Source: Plantactinospora mayteni
GTDB taxonomy: Bacteria > Actinomycetota > Actinomycetes > Mycobacteriales > Micromonosporaceae
NCBI RefSeq assembly: GCF_016862935.1
Contig: NZ_BONX01000044.1
Coordinates: 1-64,000 of the forward strand
Reading direction: 5' to 3'
DNA: 64,000 nt
In this document: positions 17,467 through 26,469 of the stretch, piece after piece
Position numbering within the stretch: the stretch's first letter is position 1
How the letters are laid out: the number at the start of each line of letters is the position of its first letter
Translations under genes and position numbers: made by a program
The notes under the pieces: model-generated
The model's input: only the letters and a program-made list of their open reading frames with translations
The model's database searches: none
What the model was told of the DNA's origin: nothing

Positions 17467-18654
17467 ATGACCGACTCGCCGCCCCCGCACAACCCGTACG
17501 ACCCCGCCGCGGAATACGAGCCGCCGACGACGAAGTTCGGCCCGCCGCAGCAGCCCCAGCCGGAGAACCCGGCCGACGAGGACGACGCCCCGACGACGAG
17601 GTACGCCCCGCCGCAGCCGCCCCAGCCCGGGCAGCCGTCCGGCTACGGCCAGCCGGCCCAGCCGACGACGTACGGGCAGCCGCCGGCCCAACCGGGCGGA
17701 TACGGCCAGCCGCCGCAGGCCACCCCGTACGGGCAGCCGGCCTGGGGCCAGCCCCCGCAGGCAGCCGGGTACGGCCAGCCCCAACAGCCGAACCCGTACG
17801 GCCAACCCCAACAGCCCAACCCGTACGCCCAGCCACAGCAGCCCAGCCCGTACGGCCAGCCGCAGCAGCCGAACCCGTACGCCCCGCCACAGCAGCCCGG
17901 CCCGGGCCAGCCGCCGACCCCGGCCCAGGGTGCCGGCCCGGCGTACCCGCCGCAGTCCGGCCCACCAGCCACGCCTTACCCGACCAGCGGGGCGCCGAAC
18001 CCGCAGGACGCCGGTTACGGCGTCTACCCGCCGCAGTCCAGCCCGCCCGGCCCCGACCCGTACGCGGCGGCCGGCGCCGGCGGCTACCCCGGTTACGGGC
18101 AACCAGGGCAGCCGGGACAACCAGGGCAGCCGGGACAGCCTGGACAGCCGGGCTACCCGGGCGGCCCGTTCCCGCCGGCACCCCCGAAGAAGAGCAACAA
18201 GACCATGATCATCGTGATCGTGGCCGTGGTGGTGGTCGTACTGGTCGCCTGCGTCGGCATCTGCCTCGGCCCGCTGGCCATGATGGACCGGGTGCGGGAC
18301 TCGCTGGAGACCAGCATCGACACCACCTCGACCTCGGGCGCCTCCGACCAGTCGGACGGCGGCGACCCCGGCAGCAGTGGCCAGACGGTGGTCTACGAGG
18401 TGACCGGGGAGGGCAAGGTCGCACTCTCCTACATCGACGGTGCCGGCAAGCAGGTGCACTCGCCCTCGGTCGAGCTGCCGTGGAAGAAGGAGGTCAAGAT
18501 CCCCGAGGACGAGCTGAAGACGGTGGTGGCGATCCGCACCGGCGGTGGCTCCGGGGACATCTCCTGCAAGATCACGGTCGATGGCGAGTCCACCGCCTCC
18601 AAGAGCTCCAGCGGCAACTACGCGACCGTCACCTGCTCGGACTTCGGGATCTGA
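17467..18654 (+). CDS. Proline/glutamine-rich membrane protein with MmpS-like domain
   Basis: 395 residues from ATG 17467 (MTDSPPPHNPYDPAAEY); an upstream open extension is not protein-like. Residues 1 to about 235 are a low-complexity tail of GYGQPQQPNPYGQPQ-type repeats and a GQPGQPG run. One transmembrane helix follows (about 245-272, MIIVIVAVVVVVLVACVGICL). The C-terminal ~90 residues, after a Ser/Thr/Asp linker, match the MmpS pattern: VVYEVTGEGKVALSYIDG, a PWKK motif, and paired cysteines in ISCKITVDG and ATVTCSDF. Predicted exported domain anchored by the helix. MmpS proteins in mycobacteria assist MmpL transporters, but no MmpL is nearby. Function unknown. Confidence 0.82.
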   Translation: MTDSPPPHNPYDPAAEYEPPTTKFGPPQQPQPENPADEDDAPTTRYAPPQPPQPGQPSGYGQPAQPTTYGQPPAQPGGYGQPPQATPYGQPAWGQPPQAAGYGQPQQPNPYGQPQQPNPYAQPQQPSPYGQPQQPNPYAPPQQPGPGQPPTPAQGAGPAYPPQSGPPATPYPTSGAPNPQDAGYGVYPPQSSPPGPDPYAAAGAGGYPGYGQPGQPGQPGQPGQPGQPGYPGGPFPPAPPKKSNKTMIIVIVAVVVVVLVACVGICLGPLAMMDRVRDSLETSIDTTSTSGASDQSDGGDPGSSGQTVVYEVTGEGKVALSYIDGAGKQVHSPSVELPWKKEVKIPEDELKTVVAIRTGGGSGDISCKITVDGESTASKSSSGNYATVTCSDFGI

Positions 18655-18687
18655 CGAAACGGCGTAGCGCGGCTCTAGGGTGACGGG

Positions 18688-19887
18688 GTGACGACGACAA
18701 CGGACTCCGATCCCCTGGTCCGCCGGATGCGCCCGTTCGGCACCACCATCTTCGCGGAGATGTCGGCGCTGGCGGTGCGGACCGGCGCGGTCAACCTGGG
18801 TCAGGGCTTCCCGGACACGGACGGGCCGCCCGAGATGCTGGCCGCGGCGGCGGAGGCGCTGCGCGGCGGGCAGAACCAGTACCCGCCCGGCCCGGGCATC
18901 CCGGCGCTGCGTGCCGCGGTCGCCGCACATCAGCGCCGGTTCTGGGGACTGGACTACGACCCGGACGGGCAGGTGCTGGTCACCGCCGGGGCGACCGAGG
19001 CGATCGCGGCGGCGATCCTCGGGCTCTGCGAGGCCGGCGACGAGGTGGTCTGCTTCGAGCCGTACTACGACTCGTACGCCGCCTCGATCGCGCTGGCCGG
19101 CGCGGTCCGGCGGCCGGTCACGCTCCGCCCGGGCGACGGCGGCCGGTACGCCTTCGACCCGGCGGAGCTGCGCGCCGCCTTCGGGCCACGGACCCGACTG
19201 GTGTTGCTCAACTCGCCGCACAACCCGACCGGCAAGGTCTTCGACGCCGACGAGCTGGCGCTGATCGCCCGGCTGTGCCAGGAATTCGACACCCTCGCGG
19301 TGACCGACGAGGTCTACGAACACCTGGTCTTCACCGACGCCGGCAGTCCGCACATCCCGCTGGCCACCCTGCCGGGGATGTGGGAGCGCACCCTGCGGGT
19401 CTCCTCGGCGGGCAAGACGTTCTCCTGCACCGGCTGGAAGGTCGGCTGGGCCAGTGGCCCGGCCCCGCTGGTCGCGGCGACGATGCGGGTCAAGCAGTTC
19501 CTCACCTTCGTGAACGGCGCACCGTTGCAACCGGCGGTCGCGGTGGCGCTGGCCCTGCCGGACGACTACTACGACGGCTACCGGTCCGGCCTCCAGGCCC
19601 GGCGGGACCAGCTCTCCGCCGGGCTGGTCGAGGCCGGCTTCGAGGTACTGGTCCCGGAGGGGACCTACTTCGTCACCGCCGACATCACCGCGCTGGGCGG
19701 GCGGGACGGGGTGGAGTTCTGCCGCTCGCTGCCGGAGCGCTGCGGGGTGGTCGCCGTGCCGACCCAGGTCTTCTACGACCACGTCGAGGCGGGCCGGCGG
19801 CTGGTCCGGTTCGCCTTCTGCAAGCGCCCGGAGGTACTGGCCGAGGCGGTGAACCGGCTAAGCGCGCTCGGCGGCACACCCGGCTGA
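18688..19887 (+). CDS. Class I/II PLP-dependent aminotransferase (DapC-like)
   Basis: 399 residues, GTG start at 18688. It has the fold-type I hallmarks: VNLGQGFPDTDGPPEML near the N-terminus, VTAGATEAIAAAILGLCEAGDEV, NSPHNPTGKVF, and the PLP lysine in SSAGKTFSCTGWKVGWA. This set is typical of the actinobacterial proteins annotated as N-succinyldiaminopimelate aminotransferase or kynurenine/methionine aminotransferase-like, and the exact substrate cannot be decided. It follows the MmpS-like gene by 33 bp and is probably co-transcribed with it, although no functional link is evident. Confidence 0.9.
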   Translation: MTTTTDSDPLVRRMRPFGTTIFAEMSALAVRTGAVNLGQGFPDTDGPPEMLAAAAEALRGGQNQYPPGPGIPALRAAVAAHQRRFWGLDYDPDGQVLVTAGATEAIAAAILGLCEAGDEVVCFEPYYDSYAASIALAGAVRRPVTLRPGDGGRYAFDPAELRAAFGPRTRLVLLNSPHNPTGKVFDADELALIARLCQEFDTLAVTDEVYEHLVFTDAGSPHIPLATLPGMWERTLRVSSAGKTFSCTGWKVGWASGPAPLVAATMRVKQFLTFVNGAPLQPAVAVALALPDDYYDGYRSGLQARRDQLSAGLVEAGFEVLVPEGTYFVTADITALGGRDGVEFCRSLPERCGVVAVPTQVFYDHVEAGRRLVRFAFCKRPEVLAEAVNRLSALGGTPG

Positions 19888-19936
19888 GCACCCCCGCGCC
19901 GCGGCCCACCGTCGACCGGTGCATTCGTCAGCGCGG

Positions 19937-19974
19937 CCCTCTTGAATTGTCACAATGCATGGCGCAGAGTGTCC
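19937..19974. promoter_or_regulatory. PadR-type operator/promoter, copy 1 (full-length permease)
   Basis: Contains the palindrome ATTGTCACAAT (19946-19956) followed by GCATGGCGCAGAGTGTCC. Nearly the same block occurs at 23691-23726, between the PadR gene and the truncated permease copy. A duplicated palindrome in front of two related genes beside a PadR regulator is strong circumstantial evidence for its operator. Confidence 0.65.
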
Positions 19975-20000
19975 GAAACGGACGACGGGGAGGCCAGCGG

Positions 20001-22835
20001 GTGTTCCGGTTCATCTGGCGACAGCTGCGGGGTCGGGTCGGCCGATCGACGGCCCTGCTGACCGGGATGCTGGTGGCGACCACCGGCTTCGTCGTACTGA
20101 CCGGTGCCACCACCACCTCCCAGCTCCGGCTGAGCGAGCGGGTGGAGCGCGAGACCCGCGCCGCGTACGACATCCTGGTCCGCCCGAAGGGCAGCCGTAC
20201 CGGGCTGGAGGCCGAACGCGGGCTGGTCCGCCCGAACTACCTCTCCGGCCTCTTCGGCGGCATCAGCCAGGCGGAGTACGCCCAGGTGTCGGCGATCCCC
20301 GGGGTCGAGATCGCGGCGCCGGTGGCGATGGTCGGATACTCCATGTTCGGCATGCGGGCGGAGTTCGACCTCACCGCCGCGGTGGACCGGTCGGCCGCGC
20401 GACAGGTGATCCGGGTCGACCCGACGTTCCTGGCCGAACGGGGTCTGTCCCGGGCCTCGGCCGGGCCTCGACACGTCTACCTGACCAGGAACCCACTGGT
20501 CTACCCGGCGTTCGACGGGAGCAGCAGCCCGCCGGATCCGGCGCCGTACACCGACGGCAACCGGTACCCGCTGGACGCGTGCGGCGACGGACGGCCGGCG
20601 CCCCGGGAGGTCTTCCCCGGCGGGCGCACCGAGCCGGTCTGCAACGTGCTCGTCGGGTCGACCACCCCGGGCAGCACGGTGACGGACGTGGACCACACCG
20701 AGATACTCGCCGCCCGGCTGCTGCCCGACGGCCGGTTCGAGAACTCGCCGCACCACCTGGTCGGCGGCCCGGCCGATGCCCGGGGCGTGGGCGATCGACT
20801 GGTGCTGCCGGTCGACTGGCACGTCCCGTTCCTGCTCGCCGCCGTCGACCCCGCCGCCGAGGACCGGCTGCTCGGGCTGACCGGCGCCCTCGTCGAGGGT
20901 CGGCCGCTGCGCGCCGACGAGCCGGCGATCGACTTCGACCTCGGCGGCACCGCCGGCCGGGACATCCCGGTACTGGCCACCACCCGCCCGTACGTCGACG
21001 GCACGGTCACCGCCGCCTACACCCGGCTGCGGCCGGCCCGGGTCGCCGGGGTCCGACCGGCGGAACTCGCCGAGACGCTGCGGGGCAGCCCCGGCACGGC
21101 GGCCGGCACCGGCAGTGCGGACCTCACCGACACGTACCAGGCACGGATCCGGTCCGCCATCGGGGCCGAGCACCGGGCAGACACCCTGATCAGCGTGGTC
21201 CAGGCCGGCCCGACGGAGTACGCGCCGGCGCAGCCGCAGGACGACCTGCGCCCGCGTACCGGTCCGGCCGACCCGGCGGTGTATGGCCTCCCCGGAGTGT
21301 CCGGCTGGCCGGCGCCCTGGCTGGCCGGCGATCCGTCCTTCCGACCGCTGCGGCAGCAGGTGCTACAGGCCCCCGACGAGCGGCCGAGCCGGGGCTGGCG
21401 CCCGGTCGGGATGTTCGACCCGGAACGGCTGACCGCGTTCACCGGGCTCTCCGAGGTCCCGCTGGAGACCTACCAGCCGCCGGTCGCGACCGGCGCCGAC
21501 GAGCGCAGCCGAGTCGCGCTCGGCGACCGGCCGCTGCTGCCCAGCGGCAACCCCGGCGGCTACCTCTCCACCCCACCGCTGCTATTGACCAGCCTCACCG
21601 CGCTGCCGAAACTCCTGGACGGCCGGGACGCCCGGCAGTTCGCCGCCGCCCCGATCAGCGCGATCCGGATCAGGGTCGGCGGGGTCGACGGATACACCGA
21701 CGAGTCCGCCGAACGGGTCCGGCTGACCGCCGAGCAGATCCACACCCGTACCGGGCTCGACGTCGACGTCACCTTCGGCTCCTCGCCCGCCCCGCAGACC
21801 GTGGCGCTGGCGGCCGGGGCGTTCGGCCGGCCCGACCTGCGACTCGACGAGGGGTGGTCGGCGCTCGGCGTGGCCTCGGTCGTCGTCCAGGCGGTGGACC
21901 GCAAGAGCAGCGTGCTGTTCCTACTCGTCCTCGTCGTCTGCGGGCTGTTCCTCGGCAACGCCGTCTCCGCCGCGGTCCGGGACCGAAGATCCGAACTGGC
22001 CGTACTCGCCTGCCTGGGCTGGCCAGCCCGGCGGATCGGCGCGACCGTCCTCGGCGAGGTGGCCGTACTCGGCCTCGTGGCCGGGCTGCTGGCGCTCGGC
22101 CTCGCCGCCCCGGTGGCCGCCCTGCTCGACATCGACGTCGGCTGGCGGCAGGCGGCGCTCGCCGTACCGGTCGCCCTGCTGCTGGCCCTGACCGCGGGAG
22201 CGGCTCCCGCGCTGCGGGCCGCGCGCACCCGTCCCACCGCCACGGTCCGGCCGGCTGTCAGGGCGGTCCGCCGGGCCCGCCAACCACGGGGAATCCTCGG
22301 GCTCGCCCTGGTCAACCTCGCCCGGGTACCGGGCCGGACCGCGCTCGGCGCGCTCGCCCTCGGCATCGGCGTGGCCGCGCTCACCCTGCTCGCCGGGGTG
22401 AACTACGCGTTCCACGGCGCGGTGGTCGGCAACCTGCTCGGCGACACCGTCTCGCTGACTGTCCGGGCCGTCGACACCACCGCCGCGCTCGCCACCGTGC
22501 TGCTCGGCGCGGCAGCCGTCGCCGACGTGCTCTATCTCAACCTCCGGGACCGGGCCGCCGAGCTGGCCACGCTGCGGGCGATCGGCTGGACCGACGCCGC
22601 GCTGAGCCGGCTGGCCGTCTACGAGGGTGTCGGGATCGGCCTGCTCGGCGCGACCGCCGGGGCCGGGCTGGGACTGGCCGGGACCGCCCTGGTGGTCGGC
22701 GACCTCACCGCCCGGCTGGTGCTGACCGCCACGCTGACCGCCGTGGCCGGTGCACTGGTCGCCGCCCTCGCGGCGCTCGCCGCAGCGGCCCTGCTCCACC
22801 GGCTCCCCGCCGCCCACCTGCTGGCCGAGGAGTGA
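20001..22835 (+). CDS. FtsX-family ABC transporter permease (MacB/LolCE-like)
   Basis: 944 residues from GTG 20001, preceded by GGGGAGG at normal distance. An ATG at 19959 is in frame but lies inside the operator block and is less likely. There is a first transmembrane helix near residues 15-38 (ALLTGMLVATTGFVVLTG) and a large extracytoplasmic region of about 580 residues. Two FtsX blocks follow: about 630-760 (VLFLLVLVVCGLFLGNA...LAVLACLGWPARRIG) and about 790-940 (LGALALGIGVAALTLLAG...LATLRAIGWTDAALSRL). Probably pairs with the ATPase at 24144-24890. Such transporters export peptides, lipids or drugs, or act mechanically. The C-terminus LHRLPAAHLLAEE is repeated in degenerate form downstream. 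Confidence 0.9.
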   Translation: MFRFIWRQLRGRVGRSTALLTGMLVATTGFVVLTGATTTSQLRLSERVERETRAAYDILVRPKGSRTGLEAERGLVRPNYLSGLFGGISQAEYAQVSAIPGVEIAAPVAMVGYSMFGMRAEFDLTAAVDRSAARQVIRVDPTFLAERGLSRASAGPRHVYLTRNPLVYPAFDGSSSPPDPAPYTDGNRYPLDACGDGRPAPREVFPGGRTEPVCNVLVGSTTPGSTVTDVDHTEILAARLLPDGRFENSPHHLVGGPADARGVGDRLVLPVDWHVPFLLAAVDPAAEDRLLGLTGALVEGRPLRADEPAIDFDLGGTAGRDIPVLATTRPYVDGTVTAAYTRLRPARVAGVRPAELAETLRGSPGTAAGTGSADLTDTYQARIRSAIGAEHRADTLISVVQAGPTEYAPAQPQDDLRPRTGPADPAVYGLPGVSGWPAPWLAGDPSFRPLRQQVLQAPDERPSRGWRPVGMFDPERLTAFTGLSEVPLETYQPPVATGADERSRVALGDRPLLPSGNPGGYLSTPPLLLTSLTALPKLLDGRDARQFAAAPISAIRIRVGGVDGYTDESAERVRLTAEQIHTRTGLDVDVTFGSSPAPQTVALAAGAFGRPDLRLDEGWSALGVASVVVQAVDRKSSVLFLLVLVVCGLFLGNAVSAAVRDRRSELAVLACLGWPARRIGATVLGEVAVLGLVAGLLALGLAAPVAALLDIDVGWRQAALAVPVALLLALTAGAAPALRAARTRPTATVRPAVRAVRRARQPRGILGLALVNLARVPGRTALGALALGIGVAALTLLAGVNYAFHGAVVGNLLGDTVSLTVRAVDTTAALATVLLGAAAVADVLYLNLRDRAAELATLRAIGWTDAALSRLAVYEGVGIGLLGATAGAGLGLAGTALVVGDLTARLVLTATLTAVAGALVAALAALAAAALLHRLPAAHLLAEE

Positions 22836-23070
22836 CCCACGCTCACGCGCCCTCCGCCAGCCCCCGGGCCCTGCTCCACCGACTCCCCGCGTCCGCGCCG
22901 ACACCACCCGACCCCGACCTGGTGGCACGACCGCCCCACCTGCTGGCCGAGGAGTGACCGGCGCTCAGGCGCCCTCGGCCAACACCCGAGCCCTGTTCCA
23001 CCGACTCCCCGCCATCCATCTGCTGGCCGAGGAGTGACCGGCGCTCAGGCGCCCTCGGCCAACCCCTGGG
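22787..23070. repeat. Degenerate tandem copies of the permease 3' end
   Basis: The sequence coding HRLPAAHLLAEE-stop is present three times, with stop codons at 22833-22835, 22955-22957 and 23035-23037. The clearest unit is 80 bp (22958-23037), and its first half recurs at 23038-23070, where it forms the 3' end of the convergent PadR gene (GLAEGA-stop). The permease/PadR junction has therefore been duplicated in tandem. No separate gene is called in 22836-23044. Confidence 0.85.
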
Positions 23071-23659
23071 CACGGCCGTCGGACAGAGACGTGGACGACG
23101 GGTCGGTGCCGGCCAGGCGCGAGGCGGGGATGCGGACCCGGGCGCCGTCGAGCAGGGCCGTCTCGGCGTCGTCGAGGAAGGCGAGATCGGCCTCGACGTG
23201 CCGGCTCGCGGCGGAGAGTAGCAGGCCGACCACCGGATCGGTCGACTCCCGGCGCAGCGTGCCGAGGTTGCGCAGTTCGCGCAGCAGATAGCCGCGCTGG
23301 TTGGCGAGCACCGTACGCACCACCTCGGCCGAGCCGGAGCGGGCGGCGGCGGTGACCTTCAGGAAGAAGTCGTCCCGGAACCCGCCGCTGCGCGGGCTCG
23401 GCTCGGCCAGCCACCTGGCCAGTTCGGTCCGGCCGGCGGGAGTGATCTCGTAGACCACCCGGTCCGGCTTGACCGGTTGCGCCTGCCGTTCGGCCCGGAC
23501 CAGTTCGTCTCGGGCCAGGCGGTCGAGGATCTGGTAGAGGTGCCCGATGTTCAGCGGCCCCCACTGTGGACCGATGGCCGTTTCGAAGGCACCCTTCAGT
23601 TCGTAGCCGTAACTCGGGCCGTCGGCGAGCAGCGCGAGCACCGCGTGCTGGATGGCCAT
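23045..23659 (-). CDS. PadR-family transcriptional regulator
   Basis: 204 residues from ATG 23659 (MAIQHAVLALLADGPSYGYEL), with GGAAGGTGGGAC upstream; an in-frame extension to 23707 would run through the operator. The N-terminal ~100 residues are the PadR winged helix (GPLNIGHLYQILDRLARDELV, VYEITPAGRTELARWL). The rest is a helical C-terminal (Vir-type) dimerisation region. It sits between the complete permease and the remnant-ATPase pair, divergent from the latter, with a palindrome in the intergenic region. It most likely represses the ABC transporter and itself. The last residues are encoded in the tandemly repeated junction. Confidence 0.9.
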   Translation of the reverse strand: MAIQHAVLALLADGPSYGYELKGAFETAIGPQWGPLNIGHLYQILDRLARDELVRAERQAQPVKPDRVVYEITPAGRTELARWLAEPSPRSGGFRDDFFLKVTAAARSGSAEVVRTVLANQRGYLLRELRNLGTLRRESTDPVVGLLLSAASRHVEADLAFLDDAETALLDGARVRIPASRLAGTDPSSTSLSDGRAQGLAEGA

Positions 23660-23690
23660 GCCTGTCCCACCTTCCGGCCGTGTCCCCGGC

Positions 23691-23726
23691 CTCTTGCATT
23701 GTGACAATGTATAGCGCAGAGTGTCC
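23691..23726. promoter_or_regulatory. PadR-type operator/promoter, copy 2 (divergent)
   Basis: The palindrome CATTGTGACAATG (23697-23709) is followed by TATAGCGCAGAGTGTCC, sharing about 30 of 35 positions with 19939-19974. It lies between the divergent PadR gene (start 23659) and the permease remnant (start 23749), so one site could control both plus the downstream ATPase. Confidence 0.7.
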
Positions 23727-23748
23727 TGGGGGGACGAGGAGGGGGCCG

Positions 23749-24147
23749 GTGGTCGGATTCATCGGACGGCAACCGCAGGCCCGGCCCGGGCGACCGCCTG
23801 CCCTGCTGGCCGACGGCCCCGTCGCGGCCACCGGCCTCGTCGCGCCGAGCGGCACCATCGCCGTCACCACCTCCCAGTTGCACCCGAACGGTCAGGTACG
23901 CCGCGAGACCCGCGCCGCGTACGACATTTTGGTCCGTCCGAACCGGACACAGCCCGATCCCGAGACGGCGCGGGGTGTCGTCCGCCCCGACCACCTCTCC
24001 GGACTCTTCGGCGGCATCAGCATGGCTCAGTACGAGCGGGTTCGCACCCTCGGCGGCGTCGCCGACGCGGCTACGGCCGCCACGCGGGGACACTCGCTCC
24101 CCGAAAGACCGGCCCCCTTCGACCGCAGCGACAAGGAGCAGCCATGA
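23749..24147 (+). pseudogene. Truncated 5' copy of the FtsX-like permease
   Basis: 132-codon frame from GTG 23749. It aligns with the first ~120 residues of the permease at 20001: both have ETRAAYDILVRP, then VVRP or LVRP, then LSGLFGGIS, in the same order and spacing. The membrane helix is degraded to a proline/alanine-rich stretch, and similarity fades after GGISMAQYERVRTLGGV. The frame stays open and ends by overlapping the ATPase start (ATGA at 24144-24147). It is a deletion remnant, possibly kept as a translated leader that couples the ATPase to the duplicated promoter. Whether the peptide itself does anything is unknown. Confidence 0.8.
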
Positions 24148-24890
24148 CGGCCACCGGGGTCAGGGTCACCGTCACCGCGCTGACCAAGCGGTTCTCCGAC
24201 GGTGAACCTCCGATCGTCGCGGTGCACGACCTGTCGCTCGACGTCGCCGCCGGCTCGGTGCTGGCGCTGACCGGGCCGAGCGGCTCCGGCAAGTCGACCC
24301 TGCTGCATCTGGTCGGGGCGATCGAATCGGCCGACTCCGGCTCGGTCGTCGTCGGCGGGCAGGAGATCACCCGGCTCGGCCGGCGGGCCCTGGCCGGATA
24401 CCGCCGGAGCGTGGGCTTCGTGTTCCAGCGCTACCACCTGCTGCCCGCACTGACCGCGCTGGACAACGTACTGGCACCGGTGCTGCCCTACCGGGTCGGC
24501 TACGACCGGACGGCCCGGGCCCGGGAACTGCTCGACGCGGTCGGGCTCGGCGACCGGGAGCGGGCGCTGCCGGCGCAGCTCTCCGGCGGCCAGCAGCAGC
24601 GGGTCGCGGTGGCCCGGGCCCTGATGGGCGAGCCGGCGCTGCTGCTGGCGGACGAGCCGACCGGCAACCTGGACTCGGCCAGTGGCGGGGAGATCCTCGA
24701 CCTGCTGCTGCGGTTGCGCGACGAGCGGGGCGTCACCATCCTGCTGGCCACCCACGAGCAGCACATCGCCGCCCGGTGCGACCGGCTGGTCCGACTCCGG
24801 GACGGCCGGGTCACCGAGGACCTCGACCTCACCGGTGGCGACGACGGCCCGGACCAGACCCTGGCCCGGGCAAGTCAACTCCGGCTGTAG
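24144..24890 (+). CDS. ABC transporter ATP-binding protein (LolD/MacB type)
   Basis: 248 residues from ATG 24144. All motifs are canonical: Walker A GPSGSGKSTLLHLVG, Q-loop FVFQRYHLLPALTALDNV, signature LSGGQQQRVAVARALMG, Walker B LLLADEPTGNLDSASG and switch histidine LATHEQH. The LLADEPTGNLD wording and GSVVVGGQEITRLG are typical of ATPases that pair with FtsX-like permeases, so the full-length permease at 20001-22835 is the likely partner. It is translated immediately after the permease remnant with a 4 bp overlap. Confidence 0.93.
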   Translation: MTATGVRVTVTALTKRFSDGEPPIVAVHDLSLDVAAGSVLALTGPSGSGKSTLLHLVGAIESADSGSVVVGGQEITRLGRRALAGYRRSVGFVFQRYHLLPALTALDNVLAPVLPYRVGYDRTARARELLDAVGLGDRERALPAQLSGGQQQRVAVARALMGEPALLLADEPTGNLDSASGGEILDLLLRLRDERGVTILLATHEQHIAARCDRLVRLRDGRVTEDLDLTGGDDGPDQTLARASQLRL

Positions 24891-24996
24891 GACCTCCGCC
24901 CGCCCGCGCTCTCGGTCCCGTGACGCGCGGGCCGACGGCTCCGGCCCGCTCCGCCGACCCGGTCCGCAGGGGGCGGCGGGGCGGGCGCCGACGGTG

Positions 24997-26355
24997 TTAC
25001 GCCGGCACCGGGCTGGCGGCGCGTACCTCGGTGGCGATCCGCTCGGCGACCTCCTGGGCCAGCTCCAGCGTGGGCGCCTCGACCATCACCCGGACCAGCG
25101 GCTCGGTGCCGGAGGGGCGGAGCAGTACCCGGCCGGTCTCGCCCAGCTCGGCCTCGGCCCGCTGCACCGCGCCGAGTACGGCCGGCGCGCCGGCTCCGAC
25201 GGTCCGGTCCGCCACCGGCACGTTGATCAGCACCTGCGGCAGCTTGGTCACCACCGAGGCCAGCTCGGCGAGGGTACGGCCGGTGGCCGCGACCCGGGCC
25301 ATCAGGTGCAGCCCGGTGAGGACGCCGTCGCCGGTGGTCGCGTACGCGGGCAGCACCACGTGCCCGCTCTGCTCGCCGCCCAGCGCCAACCCGGAGCCGC
25401 GCAGCTCCTCCAGTACGTACCGGTCGCCGACCTTGGTCTCGAGCAGCCGGATGCCGGCGGCGGACATGGCGAGCCGCAGCCCGAGGTTGCTCATCACGGT
25501 CGCGACCAGGGTGTCCTGGGTCAGCGTCCCGGACTCTCGCATGGCCAGCGCCAGGATCGCCATGATCTGGTCGCCGTCCACCTCGCTGCCGTCGGCGGAG
25601 ATCGCCAGGCAGCGGTCGGCGTCGCCGTCGTGCGCGATGCCGAGGTGGGCACCGTGCTCCAACACTGCGGCCCGCAGGTTGTCGAGGTGCTGCGAACCGC
25701 AGTCGTCGTTGATGTTGAGCCCGTCCGGCTCGGCGTGGATGGCGATCACCTCGGCCCCGGCCTCCCGGTACGCCACCGGGGCGACCTCCGAGGCGGCACC
25801 GTTGGCGCAGTCGACCACGACCTTCAGCCCGTCGAGCCGGTGCGGGATCGTACTGACCAGGTGCTGGATGTAGTGCTCGGCACCGTCGAGCAGGTCGTGC
25901 ACCCGGCCGACGCCGGCACCGGTCGGCCGCTGCCAGCCGGCCGAGCCGTTCGCCTCGACGGCCGCCTCGATCTTCATCTCGACGTCGTCGGGCAGCTTGT
26001 GCCCGCCGGCCGCGAAGAGTTTGATCCCGTTGTCCGGCATCGGGTTGTGCGAGGCGGAGAGCATCACCCCGAAGTCGGCCTTCGCCTCGCCGACCAGGAA
26101 CGCCACCCCCGGCGTCGGCAGCACCCCGACCCGGACCACGTTGGCGCCGGCGCTGGTCAGCCCGGCCACCACCGCCGCCTCCAGCATCTCGCCGCTGGCC
26201 CGGGTGTCCCGGCCCACCACCGCGAGCGGCGGATGGCTCCGATCCTGCTCGGCGAGGGTGTGCGCGGCCGCGACCGCGACCGCGAGTGACAACTCGGGGG
26301 TGAGGTCGGCGTTCGCGCGTCCGCGTACGCCGTCAGTGCCGAACAGCCGCCCCAT
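24997..26355 (-). CDS. glmM: Phosphoglucosamine mutase
   Basis: 452 residues from ATG 26355 ([15 protein letters not shown]). It converts glucosamine-6-phosphate to glucosamine-1-phosphate. The phosphoserine loop [11 protein letters not shown], metal loop DGDADRC and C-terminal phosphate-binding [14 protein letters not shown] are all present. It follows rplM-rpsI on the same strand, the standard actinobacterial order. glmS normally lies close behind, but here is separated by the insert at 17.4-24.9 kb. A strong hairpin lies between rpsI and glmM. Confidence 0.97.
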   Translation of the reverse strand: MGRLFGTDGVRGRANADLTPELSLAVAVAAAHTLAEQDRSHPPLAVVGRDTRASGEMLEAAVVAGLTSAGANVVRVGVLPTPGVAFLVGEAKADFGVMLSASHNPMPDNGIKLFAAGGHKLPDDVEMKIEAAVEANGSAGWQRPTGAGVGRVHDLLDGAEHYIQHLVSTIPHRLDGLKVVVDCANGAASEVAPVAYREAGAEVIAIHAEPDGLNINDDCGSQHLDNLRAAVLEHGAHLGIAHDGDADRCLAISADGSEVDGDQIMAILALAMRESGTLTQDTLVATVMSNLGLRLAMSAAGIRLLETKVGDRYVLEELRGSGLALGGEQSGHVVLPAYATTGDGVLTGLHLMARVAATGRTLAELASVVTKLPQVLINVPVADRTVGAGAPAVLGAVQRAEAELGETGRVLLRPSGTEPLVRVMVEAPTLELAQEVAERIATEVRAASPVPA

Positions 26356-26396
26356 GCGCGAAACCTCCGGGAAGCGCACCAGTGGAAAACAACGAA

Positions 26397-26440
26397 ACGG
26401 CCGGACACCGCCACCGCGGAAGGGGGCGGTTTCCGGCCGT
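26397..26440 (-). terminator. Terminator-like hairpin after rpsI
   Basis: A 16 bp stem with one mismatch: the left arm begins ACGGCCGGACACCGCC (26397-26412) and the right arm ends GGCGGTTTCCGGCCGT (26425-26440), with a 12-base loop. It lies 30 bp past the rpsI stop and 40 bp before glmM, and probably ends or attenuates the rplM-rpsI transcript. Confidence 0.75.
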
Positions 26441-26469
26441 ACGTCAGACGTACAAGGTGTTGTCGCTGA

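Noticed and set aside
19959-20000. Earlier ATG start for the full-length permease
   Set aside because: It lies within the putative operator/promoter block and lacks a Shine-Dalgarno, while GTG 20001 has GGGGAGG at good spacing and matches the start used by the truncated copy.
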